Shown here piece by piece: positions 50,102 through 61,900 of a DNA stretch of 64,000 bases (position 1 is its first letter; each line of letters begins with the position of its first letter). The stretch lies in contig OZ231128.1 of the NCBI GenBank assembly GCA_965153355.1, positions 50,716,001 through 50,780,000 on the forward strand. The letters are read 5' to 3'. The notes under the pieces were generated by a model, which saw nothing but the letters and a program-made list of their open reading frames with translations, was not told the origin of the DNA and made no database searches. Origin of the DNA: Flaccisagitta enflata (lineage: Eukaryota; Chaetognatha; Sagittoidea; Aphragmophora). Position numbers and translations under genes: made by a program.

Positions 50102-50303
50102 AATACAAAAACTTGTAATTTCATGATGGAGCATACAGTGCAAATGCAAAACAAAAGTTCGCCTAAATTTTCGAATCCACTTTGGGAAACATCATCAAAG
50201 GATCATCTGATGATGTTTCCCAAAGTGGATTCGAAAATTTAGGCAAACCTCTGTTCTGCATTTGCACTGTATGCTCCATCATGAAATTACAAGTTTTTGT
50301 ATT
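50102..50303. repeat. Long near-perfect hairpin
   Basis: Arms of about 92-95 bp pair almost perfectly: GTAATTTCATGATGGAGCAT at the outside and CCACTTTGGGAAACATCATC at the inside, with their inverses. The loop is about 12 bp (AAAGGATCATCT). Only a few mismatches and a short asymmetric bulge are seen. It could be a foldback element or, if transcribed, an extended RNA hairpin. Confidence 0.9.
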
Positions 50304-50508
50304 AGTTCTACTTCCGGTGCTTGCGATGACGATTCGCCAGCCAAAAAGCAAAGCATGCTTACCAATTTTTACCCAAACTTTTGCTTTGTGAAGCACCCAA
50401 ACGCATCACCCTAATTAACGTCACACTTGACACCAGTCATGTTACCCTAATTAACGTCACACTTGACACCAGTCATGTTATCTCGTTGAAACACTGAAGG
50501 ACTAGTAC

Positions 50509-53500
50509 CTCGCTGGCAAGACTAAGGGTGTCAGCATTGTCTGCTCCGTAATCCAGGGGTAAAGGGCCTCGCAGATCCTCCAATTCTGTCCGCAATCCAT
50601 CCAGGAGACGATCCTTTTGCTTTAGCTACAAACAAAAAGATGAGAGTGGAGAATAAGACCATCTAACATCGATCGTACACGTGCAGCAGATACAATTTCA
50701 GGATAAATTACAGAAGGAGAAATATAAGATGTGAACCCCCCTAAAACTGTAGCACCCCCCCCCTTACAGCTCAAACTACAACAATGAATAATAAATTCAA
50801 TGTTGCTAATTAAAGCTTATGACTATACAAGTGGCGCCACCAGAGCGATTTTGCAATTTACATTCCAGTCTCAAATTATAATGGAAAATCCTTGATTTTA
50901 TGAACTTATAATAATAGTTAATTTCTATATTTTATTCTACTATATCTTGACTTAAAAAACAAAAATGAAAAATCGCTTTGGTGACGCCACTTGTATTAAT
51001 ATAAACATTTTTCCTATACCTTTAGAATGTCTATAATCTAATCGATTAAAGCTGTAGGTGGGGGTGCTACAGTTTTCAGGGGGTTCACACCTTATATTAA
51101 CCTTCTTTCTGTAGGCACATCTGACATTCCCAAAACCCAACCTGCATGACTAGTTGATCGTTGAACTCCATGAGCTCGCTGTGCATCTCTGACACTTGAA
51201 TGAGTTTCTGCTCGTAACTTTCTCTCAACATATCAGCGTCATCGACGAAGGAACCGGAAGCGCTTCTGCCTCCGCTTCCGTCTGCGCTACCTCCATCGTT
51301 GCCCATGCTAAGTTTCTCAATGGCGGCGTCGACCGCCAATGCACCGGGCGAAGCCGCATCGGCAGCGACAGATTCGGCTGTGGTGTTCTGCCGTTGCAGC
51401 GTCTGCACAGTGCCGACGTATTTCTTCAGCTGATGCTTTAAAAGTTGATTTTCGCGTTGGAGAAACTTGGATTTGGAATCGGCGTTGGCTTCCACTTCCA
51501 CCATCTTTTCTTTCAACTTGTCAACGGAATCGCGCAAAGCGGCGTTTTCTTGTTTCCGTCGATCGATTTCCTCTCGCGCTTCTTCGCCTCTTTGTCGCGC
51601 TTCTTCCAAAGCCGCCGCCATTCGATCTTTGCTTTGCATGATGGACACGATGGCGTTACGTAATTCCACCGCCGACAGGGAATCCAAGTCCTCGTTCATT
51701 CCATTCGCGTTTGTCGTCATCGTCGTCGACGCCCGAGTCGTGGACGAAGCTGTCGACGCATGCGAGCCGGTCAACGCCGATGGCGCGGGGAGTCCGCTTG
51801 CTCTTTCATTTCGTAGGGAGAGTAAGGTTGGCTGGTCGGCGTTGGTAGAGGGCAGGCCCATTCCGTTGGCGAACATGAAATTGGCGGAAGTTGATAAGTC
51901 GCTCGTCGTGGATGAAGCTACGCTGGTTTCGGAAATCTGTTAAAGTGAAAAAGAGTCAAAACCGTGAATAAATGGAAGGTTTTAACATATCCAGTTATCC
52001 AGTTATCCACCCTTGTCAGATTACGAGCTCCCAATAACAACACTTGTAACCCAACAACAATGGAAGCAACTTCAACATCAGCAGCAAACAACAAGACAAC
52101 AGCAGCAACAAAACCAAAAGCAGCAGCGGAAGTAACAGCAACGACGAAACAGCAAATGCAGCAACAACTGCAGGAGGAACAATAACAACAACAACAACTT
52201 CAGGAGGAACAACAACAACAACAACAACTGCAGGAGGAACAACAACAGCTGCAGGAGGAACAACGACTGCAAGAGGAACAACAACAACAACGACTGCAGG
52301 AGAAACAACAACAGCAGCAACAACAACAGCATCAGCAGCCGTGACAACAACAGCAGCAGCAGCACCCGCGACAGCAACAACAGCACCAGCACCAGAAACA
52401 ACAGCAGCAACAGCACCAGGAACAACGACAACAGCAGGAACAACAACAACAGCAACAGCAGGAACAATAAAAACAACAGCAGGAACAACAGGAACAAAAA
52501 CAGCAGGAACGACAACAAACAAAAACAGCAGGAACAACAATGGCAAAAACGACAATAGCAGGAACAACACCAGGAACAGCAACAACATCAGTTAAAACAA
52601 CAGCAACAGGAACAACAACAGCAGGAACAACAACAGCAGCAACAACAGCAACAGGAACAACAACAGCAGCAACAAAAGCAGGAACAACAACAGTAACCAC
52701 AGCAGGAACAACAGCAGCAACCACAGCAGGAACAACAGCAACAACAGCAGGAACAATAACAGGATCAACAAAAACAACAGGAACAACATGAACAACAGGA
52801 ACAACAACAAGGACAACAGGAACAACAAGGTTCAAATGAGGACCATTACGAGTCACCCATTACCTGCCCGACCGATTTGACCGAAATAGCGTCGGAAGAA
52901 TCATAATCGTGATTGTCAGAAGAGGTTGTCAGGTCCCTATCGGCGGAAGAAATCATCGTCGACGTGATTGCGTCCGGGGCGACAGGAGTGATCGGGGACA
53001 GAATGTCGCCGGAAGAAGTGCCGTAGACAAAACGCATTTCCGAGGAAGCGGCGGCGGCAGCGCTGGAAGAACCACGAAGGCTTTTTATGCCATTTTCTTC
53101 CGTTTTGCGGACGACGGCGTTGGATGAGGAAGAGATGGGGGAGGAAAGCGAATCTATCGTCGATGAAGTCAGCGTTAAGGCCGATGGCGGATCCGAAATT
53201 CTTCGTCGTTGAGACGAGGCAGTCGAAGAAGACGATATAAGTCCCGTCGCCGTGGCAGCTGCAGTATTGGTGGAGGATGCCGTCTGCTGTTGGTGTCTTC
53301 GTATCTCAACCGCGCCGTCATCGCCTAAATCGACGATGTGGGCGACGGTTTTCTTTTTCTTCTTTTTACCGTCGCTCTTCCTGTTTGTGACGGAGGAACC
53401 GGAATCGGAAGATTTGTCTATGGTTGCCAAGTTTCGGGAACCCGATGCCTCATTGCCTGTGAAGGGGAAGGGATAGAAAAGGTGACATAAAAAGAAAGGA

Positions 53501-55270
53501 GAGACGGGAAGGGAACTTCTTTTTTGCGTAGCAAAATGTTCAGGAAAAAAAACTGAAAGGAAAAAGGAATGGAATGATTAAAAGAATGAGAATTTAATTT
53601 TAAAAACGATCACACAATATGAATACTCGTCTGGAAGTCTGTAATGAGTAGCTTTTTTCAAGAAAAAAAGTCCTCGGAAGCAGGTAAGGGAACGACAGAA
53701 AAAAGAACAGAAAAAGACAGCAAAACACAGCCGAAAAAAAAAACAGAAAAAGACAGCAAATCATAGCCGGAAAGAAGAACAGAAGTACAGCAGTAAGATA
53801 GCAGAGAAGAATGACATAAGGAAACAGAGGGAAAGAAAGGGAAAGAAAGGGAAAGAAAGGGAAAGGTAAAGAAAGGTAAAGAAAGAAAGGGAAAGAAAGA
53901 AAGGAAGAAAGAAAGAAAGAAAGTAGGAAAGAAAGAGAGAAAGAAGGAAATGAGGAAAGAGAGACAGGAAAAAAGAAGGAAAAGAAGAACGAAAGAATAA
54001 AGTTCTGATCGTAACAATAAAGAAAAGGGAAAAAAGAGTAAAAACTACGCGGATGAAAAAAAGGGGCGCACCGTTACTCGTCGGCGACATGATAACGGGA
54101 TTCAGGTAATTGTCCAGGTTACTGTCGGCGTAGGAAGCGGCTGGGAAGGCAGAGTTTGCGGCACCGAAGTCATTCTTGTTGTTCCTTTGGCCGTTTGGCA
54201 AACTGGACGAAAGTATCGAGTCTCTGATCATCCCGCCGAGTGGAATACTTTGTAGGATATACCTCCCTCCTCCTCCTCCATCACCACTGTGAGATTTGGG
54301 CACTTGATCCAGTTCTTGACCTTCGGCGGTGACGTTGAAAAGAATCGTCCTCAAACCAGCCGCCATCGAAGGAAGCACGCTGCTTTTCTCCTCGTCACGC
54401 ATGAAGCTCCAAGGTTCGTAAAAAGCCTAACAGTAAGAAATCCATCGAATCAAAAGTCAATTAAGGCAAGATGAACAAGGGAATTATAGCGTAACTGTCG
54501 ATTCCCGCAAGATGGTGTTTGAATTCTGGCAAAGGAAATGGGGCAAACTGAAATGTCAGTCTGAAGAAAAAGAAGTTTCAATGGAGATAAAGTGAGATGT
54601 TAATTGGAGGAAAAAAAAACGGCGTAAGTGAAACTTGAATAAACCCCAACCTACAAATACGCCCCCGTAGCTCGCCCGCGCGTACCTTTATTTTCTCGCT
54701 ATCGTTGACCAGTGAGTAAAAATATCTTTCCAACGAGTTTTCGTTGAGAGCCGTTCGTAACCAAGCCCTGCCTTTCCCCAAGTCTGTCACGACTCCGCCG
54801 TTGTCAAAACGCGCCAATTCATCCGAACCTAGGAATGTTTTTAAGAAAGGCCAAAAAGAAAGGCGGCCACCGGCACCTCCGCCGAGGGAATTGTCCGTCG
54901 AGGAAGAAGAGGTCGCCGACGAGAAAATTCCACCGAGGGATGATGAAAGCGACGGCGGTGGTTTCAGCCCGTGACTCAACGTCGCCTCTAAATTGGTTAG
55001 TAGACAAATCACTTGCGCCTCCGCCTCCGTGGCCAATGTCGTCGTCGCCGTCGTAGTGGCCGTCGTAGTGGCCGCGGGATGGACGCTCTTCTTGCCAAAT
55101 CGGATTTGACATTGTTTGACGGAATCGAGCAGACGATGTAGCAGGGCGTCTCTTTCGACGGCACGAGGATCCACCGCGGAGGCGGAAGTGGCAACGTCGC
55201 TACCTCGATGATGATGATCCACCGACGACGTCGTCGGATCCATCATTGCCGACGCCACCGCCGAAATCAT
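50509..55270 (-). CDS. SNX29: Sorting nexin 29, N-terminal and central exons
   Basis: Five coding exons join in phase: 55270-54686, 54426-54072, 53456-52864, 51936-51142, 50625-50509 (815 codons, still open). All introns are GT-AG. Exon 1 starts at ATG 55268-55270 and encodes the RUN domain (residues ~45 on) with WPFLKTFLGSDELARF and GKGRAWLRTALNENSLERY; exon 2 continues it (FYEPWSFMRDEEKSS, LPSMAAGLRTILF). Exon 3 has a lysine run and serine/alanine-rich linker. Exon 4 holds a long coiled coil (~595-696) with LLKHQLKKYVGTVQTLQRQ, then SYEQKLIQVSEMHSELMEF. Exon 5 has DGLRTELEDLRGPLPLDYG. This order matches vertebrate SNX29 (RUN, coiled coil, PX), a presumed endosomal sorting protein. The C-terminal phosphoinositide-binding PX exons were not found below 50509; they are missing, unrecognised or outside the window. 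Serine/alanine/threonine expansions make it longer than usual. Confidence 0.92.
50711..51111. mobile_element. Foldback MITE in SNX29 intron, TA-flanked
   Basis: Ends CAGAAGGAGAAATATAAG and CAGAAAGAAGGTTAATATAAG (inverted), then GTGTGAACCCCC and TGTAGCACCCCC blocks on both sides, and an inner pair (CAAGTGGCG[C/T]CACCA..AGCGATTTT). TA at 50709-50710 and 51112-51113. It ends about 28 bp from the splice donor of SNX29 exon 4. Confidence 0.85.
52185..52832. repeat. Intronic minisatellite, CAACAGCAGGAA type
   Basis: Degenerate A/C/G-rich units of 12-15 bp inside SNX29 intron 3. Several frames are open, but the exons on both sides join in phase without it. Confidence 0.9.
53820..54000. repeat. Intronic GGGAAAGAAA/GAAA tract
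   Basis: Polypurine repeat in SNX29 intron 2. Confidence 0.92.
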
Positions 55271-55747
55271 TCAACAACTTTCTTTCATCGGTTCACCAAC
55301 AAGCTAAATGACTGAAATCACTCAATCGAGTGAATGGTGTCATGACAGTTTCGGTTTTTTTCTTCTCTCTTTCAGTAGCGTCACGTTCCCATTGCAAAAC
55401 TTATTTGTCCTCCCATACTCGGAATTGGCTACAAAATTTTAAAACACAATGATCGAGGAATTTCAATGTTCCGTCAACGAAACACGAGCGAGACGGCGAC
55501 CGGCGCAGGAACTATTTCAACAAGAGCTAAAAAAATCAAGAGTTATCAACAACGGGGAAATTAAATAGCGAATCGGAGAAAGGGGTGATAAAAACGTTAA
55601 TTTAAAGGATCAATAAATACTTAACATGAAAGCTACCTTGTCAACAAGATATACCAATTATCTATGAAATCGGATCCATTCATGATATCAATTTGGCTTA
55701 AGGTTGACGAGTCGGCAGCAACGAACTCTTTGGAGCTCAATGAAGCA
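55271..55747. promoter_or_regulatory. SNX29 upstream region / FICD 3' flank
   Basis: Short intergenic segment between FICD (stop 55990) and the SNX29 start (55270). Presumed to contain the SNX29 promoter and 5' UTR because of position only; no core promoter motif was identified with confidence. Confidence 0.3.
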
Positions 55748-55922
55748 TTTTTAGTTGCGGACACGCAACTCTATAAGAGGCTTTGTCCGTCCGTCGGTTG
55801 GTTGGTCGGTTGGTTGGTTGGTCGGTCGGTTGGTCCGTGGTGATCGAGTTGAAAAGTGGGAAAACGCGCATTTCTGCCCCTGCCCAACCGTCCGCAACTG
55901 ATGGCCGTGTATCCGGCCTTGT
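55748..55922 (-). mobile_element. GTCN-array element, full copy
   Basis: On the minus strand: AACAAGGCCGGATACACGGC, CATCAGTTGCGGACGGTTGG, a GACC/AACC array, AAGCCTCTTATAGAGTTGCG and hairpin AGTTGCGTGTCCGCAACT with AAAAA. It lies in the 720 bp gap between FICD and SNX29. The hairpin sequence differs from AGTCGCG copies by compensating changes that keep the stem. Confidence 0.78.
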
Positions 55923-55989
55923 TCAGTGAGCCAGCCAATCCCCATTATGTGATTCCCGATTGGTGTTAATGAAAACCTTTGTTGTGTTC

Positions 55990-58900
55990 TCAATTCTCCT
56001 CGATGATCGGATCTTCATACCGATCATCGTCCTCGACATCCTCCTCCTCCTCATCTCCCAAACCAAGGTCAGCATCGACATGGTCACTCGGGAATTGAGG
56101 TTCTTCGTTGTCATCATCTCGTCCCGATTGCTTTTCGACATTCCCACGTGGAGGTTGATGGGACAAAACGATCTTTTTCTTGCCGTCCTTCCTTCTTTCA
56201 GTCGCGAAAGTCCATGAATCGGAGGAAGTTTTGGGATTGAGATGGCCGGGAACCGTCATGCTGGAACTCGCGGAGGATGCCATCAAATAATGATCAAGAG
56301 TACGCTCAGTGCAGTCAGCCACGAATCTGGTTACGTCAGATTTCAAAGAGTGGGGAATGTAGCGGCACCTTTGTAGTTCCCCACTTCCCCGTCGAATAAA
56401 CATTAGAAATTTCATCTCTAGTGCGACATGAACGTTTATTGCAATAACAAATTCAACTACATACGAGGACGATCAGGCGACTTTTCCCCCCATTTACCTT
56501 TTATATCTAAAGAGAATTACGTTATCTTTTCCAATCCTCTTTGAGAGGTGAAAAACAAAATCCAAGGTCGGCGAAAAAAATCAGTAAAACTAAGAGATTC
56601 ACTCGCCTGATAAACGGTCGAACATCGCCATCATTGGCCAACTGTAATCTTTGATAATACTCGTGTTTGTCCTCGACGTTGATAATAACGGGAGGGTAGC
56701 CCGCTTGCAACAACACGAGATTCATTAGCAGACGAGAGACGCGGCCGTTGCCGTCATAAAACGGATGAATGAAGACGAATTTGTAATGTGCGAGGGCGGC
56801 GAGTTCGAGTGGATGCAGACCCGTCGCCTCCGCGTCCTCCTCCCTCTCGGCATTTAGCCAGTCTACGAAATCCTCCACCTGAGCCTCTAATTCCGCCGGT
56901 GGTGGCGGACGATGAGATCCAACGAATACCTTTTTTAAGGGGGGGGGGGAGGGCGGAGAGTGATAGAAACTAGTTTTATATTCAGCGTTGAAAGTTGTGG
57001 CATTACAATACTTAAATGGCAAAACATCAAGACTTCTTTACAAACGTCCCTTTCCCTTCTAAAGACCGCAGGGTGCGAAAAGAGACACTATAGTGTATGA
57101 AGTTCAAAGGATGGTCGATGGGTACACTATGGCTAAGTATGCGAGACTGTGTACCGCGTACCTGAGTTTGTCGGAAACGACCAGCCTCTTCCAAATTGAC
57201 GAAGCCCAGCACTCGCTTGTGTATCTCCAAAATGTCGTTGACGGTGATAAACTGAGCTTGGTGTAATTGCGTTTTATTGATGTACTGCAGGGCAGCGTCC
57301 ATTCCAAGAACTGGCTTAAAGGAAAACATGTTTCGTCATCAATCGATTATTTCACAATGGCATACCACAATAAGAACGTAGTTAGCAGAACGATTAAGCA
57401 AAGGAAAAGTAACCAGCCTTCTATCAAATACCTTCGTTGTGCTCATAGACACTCTTGCCCCCAACGGCAATGCCAGTCTCCACAATGGCCCTCGTCTGCA
57501 TGAGAGTCATCGTATTGCCTTCCATCGCGTTGGTGTGATAAATGTGTTGAATGTAAGCTGCGGAAACAACACGGCCACGAAAATGGTACAAAGGGCTTAC
57601 GTTAGGCACACCTTTTAGGGCAGCGGCACCAAAGGGGTCGATGACCTATGATTTCACACATGGGGAATTTTCTTCTCCTCCATGCTCCATCCCCCACCAG
57701 CTTTTGTGTGGAGGAGGAGAAAATTCTTCATACGCGTAAAAGAATAGGTTATTGACCCCTTCAAGGCCTCAGCCCTACTTCCTCCTTTTAACTTTAATAT
57801 CAATTTACTTAAGCTGACCACCTGATGCTGATGCTTTTTTCATGCCTTGTAAATGCGATAGATATAGCTACTAGTTAAACCTACACGATGTATGATGTTC
57901 CTTAGTTAACACTGAATGCGGTATTACAGGGTGTCCCAAGTCAGTTGCAACATAAAGAATCGACATATCTCTGCTTCTAGGAACTCAAATTGATTTCTGA
58001 AAAAAGATCTACAAAGATCTAGGTCTGCACTTTTTGTTATACAAAACTTCCACGTTGAGTATTGGATAGTTGCGGGTCAGAAGAACATCAAATGAGTGGT
58101 AACATTAAGTGGAAAATCATCTTTTTTATAGCTGTATTAGAAAGTAACTGACTTTAAATCTCTGCCACTTTATGACAAATTGATTCAGAAACCTGGGATT
58201 GGTCTCAAATGAAAGATAATTGTACATAGATTGTACATCTGCATCGAAGTCTTGGAAAATTTTGATAATTTATGACTTTATTGATGATTTTTGTCAAACA
58301 TTATCAAAATCAAAAGTGAAAATCTGGAAAAAAACAATGAAAATCTTATCAAATCTTGGAAAATTGTCAAATTTTTCTGGTGATTCAAAATCTATGACAA
58401 ATTATCTGCCATTTGAGACCAATCGCAGGGTTTTAGCTCAATTGGTTGAAAAATGACAAGCAATTAAAGACAGCTACTGCCAAGTACAGCAAAAAGTAAA
58501 AAACTAAAAAAAGACATGGTCAGAAATCACTAGTGTATTTCAAAGAAATGTGGCCCCTAAACAAATTGTCCGATTATGGTGAAATTTTGCATGTAAAAAG
58601 TGCAGACCAACATCTTTTCAGATCTTTTTTCAGAAATTGATTTGAGGACCTAGAAGCAGAGATATGTTGATTCTTTATGTTGCAACTGACTTGGGACACC
58701 CTGTATGACAGTTGGACAACATTACTACTCAACCCTACTTTACTGAAGGATGAGAGCCTTTGGAGCTCTCACTGGTGTTTAATCCGGACCCATCACAACT
58801 ATCCTTTAAATTTCTAAAGAAATATTCCCTCTTCAGAAATTATCACAAGACTGGTCAAAAGTTATGCATCATTTAAAAAAAGTCACCAATTTCTGTCTAT

Positions 58901-61900
58901 ACATGAGATATGCAGACCACAAGAAAACACTTGATAAATATGGCGGGCCGAAGGAGACCATATCCATCTGGGCACCTTCTCATACTCCTCATATACCAAA
59001 AATAGCAAAAAACTGAAACTCTCTTCTTCCTGAAACAACCCTTTCAAAAAATCTTATGTCAACCCCAAAATCTGAAATCAAAATTTTTTGTAATATTTCA
59101 TCCCAATTGTTACAAACAAATTACCAAATGATGATGTAGCTATCCAAGGATAATCTAGATAACTCAACCCTACTTTACTACAGTCTCAATGATAATATAA
59201 TGAGAGGGGCAGCAAAATCGCTAGCACCCCTACCCATAGCTTGGATTGACAATATTACATGGACAACTGAGGTACTGGCTAAAAGCTTAACCCAATACTA
59301 TTCCCGCCATCGAGGCGTTTTTCGAATTTCCTCATAGTTAGGAAGATATTGGTCATAAACTCTCTAAATCAACATTTCAGAAAATTACTGATTTTCACCC
59401 TAAAAAGAGCTGTATCTTGAAGACTTAGGTTGAAATTATGAAATTGCCTCGATGGCGGGAATTGAATTGGGACTAGTTGTTGAGCGCCACCTTTATTGTC
59501 CGTGTGGTAGTAACCATTTGAGCTGCAGGTAGGGGTGCTAGCGATTTTGACTGCCCCTCTCACTGTAATGTCATTGGTTCTGTAAAGGATGAAAGTTTTT
59601 GGAGCTCTCACTGGTGTTTAATCCGGACCCATCACAACTATCCTTTAAATTTCTAAAGAAATATTCCCTCTTCAGAAATTATCATAAGACTGGTCAAAAG
59701 TTATGCATCATTTAAAAAAGTCATCAATTTCTGTCAATACATGAGATATGCAGACCACAAGAAAACGCTTGATAAATATGGCGGGCCGAAGGAGACCATA
59801 TCCATCTGGGCACCTTCTCATACTCCTCATATACCAAAAATAGCAAAAAACTGAAACTCTCCTTCCTGAAACAACCCTTTCAAAAAATCTTATGTCAACC
59901 CCAAAATCTGAAATCAAAATTTTTTGTAATATTTCATCCCAATTGTTACAAACAAATTACCAAATGATGATGTAGCTATCCAAGGATAATCTAGATAACT
60001 CAACCCTACTTTACTAAAGGATGAAAGCCTTTGGAGCTCTCACTGGTGTTTAATCCGGACCCATCACAACTATCCTTTAAATTTCTAAAGAAATATTCCC
60101 TCTTCAGAAATTATCACAAGACTGGTCAAAAGTTATGCATCATTTAAAAAAAGTCACCAATTTCTGTCTATACATGAGATATGCAGACCACAAGAAAACG
60201 CTTGATAAATATGGCATTCCGAAGGAGACCATATTCATCTGGGCACCTTCTCATACTCCTCATATACCAAAAATAGCAAAAAACTGAAACTCTTCTTCCT
60301 GAAACAACCCTTTCAAAAAATCTTATGTCAACCCCAAAATCTGAAATCAAAATTTTTTGTAATATTTCATCCCAATTGTTACAAACAAATTACCAAATGA
60401 TGATGTAGCTATCCAAGGATAATCTAGATAGAAACTCTCTGGTTTCCAACATTGTCAAAATTAACCAACCCAGTCCCCGCTTTCATTTCTTTATTTCGTT
60501 CATAAAATGAAAAAAAAATCCGCACCTTCTATTTTGGCTCGCCTGAGACCCGGATTGTGCCTCGAGATTTTGCTCAACTGCTTCATTTTTTGCGAAACTC
60601 GGTTGAAATTTTTCTGGTCGATCTTTTCTACCAACGGCAGCGTACGACGTCGGCGTTCAGCCGCGCGTTCATGCGAAGGCGATTCGATCAACGCAGCCGA
60701 ATACAGATGTTCCGCCTGAAACAAATACAATTAACATACATTAACGGACAAATACAATTAACATACATTAACGGACCGACCGACAGACCAAAAGCCGGTC
60801 AAGACTCTCTGTAAAAGCATTAAAACACTTTAAAGGAAGGCAATATCACAAATCCACAATCCTACAATCATACAGTGCGATTCATAAAAAAAGATACAAG
60901 CCAAAGTTCATGTTTGAAGGACTTAAAATCAACTTTTTAAGTTCCTCTTGGGAGCATTTGAAAGAGCTTCAAAAAACAAAGACATTGCCACCAAGCTCAA
61001 AGTGTTTAATCAATTTGTTTAAAATTTATGATAAAACAAAGATAAGGTATCAAAAACAGCAATGAAAATTGTGACCTTTTTAACTACTTTCAAAAATGGA
61101 ATGTTTTTACTTAAACTAACATAACTCTTAAACAAATTGAGCTACAGATGCCAGATACAACTCAAATGGAAGCTATTTTGAAGGGCTTTCAAAATGTCAT
61201 GGAATTTTATTAGTTCAAAGTCAATTCAAAGCATCTAGATTTGATTAAAGTCAATTTTAAAAGCCATTTGTAGATCTTGCATCAATTGACAGCACCTAGT
61301 TTTCAATTTATGATAAAATCTAGTAAAATTGACCAAAATGTCTGTGATTGGTGGCAATTACTTCATTTCTTCCAACTCTTTAGATTCCTCATGGAAAAAA
61401 GTTTTTTAGGGATATTTGAGCATAGAAATCTTGAATATGAAATCTGTATCTTTTTTTATGCATCGCACTGTACCACATTTGATGAATGTGACAATCGCTA
61501 GAGCCTCCACTGCGTGCGTACCTCCACAACGTCATCGTAGCCTTCTTCCAACAGTTGACCGTAAGCCGTGAGCACGTCGGGATGCTTTGGATGTAACTTA
61601 ACAATATGCTGATAGACCTTGATCGCCTTATCGAGTTTGCCCTGGTCTACGAAGCGTTTGGCAGCTGCTATGGAGTTGTGTATTTCCACTTCGGATGAGC
61701 CGTGGGTTTTAGATATCGATGACCTCGACGCCAGTGGTGGTTTGGGGGGCGCGATTTCAATCGGTGGTGATACCTCACCCGAAGGGCCCCCGGGTCTATG
61801 AATGAAAAAGATATTTCTAGGTGCGCCAACACACCTCTATAACCGACTGTGTCCGTTAGTTGGTCTGTTGGTCGATAATGCATTCGTTCGACGATCCATG

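Noticed and set aside
52016-52856. Open frames in SNX29 intron 3 (valine/alanine-rich or threonine-rich)
   Set aside because: Low-complexity repeat; the flanking exons join in phase without it and match SNX29.
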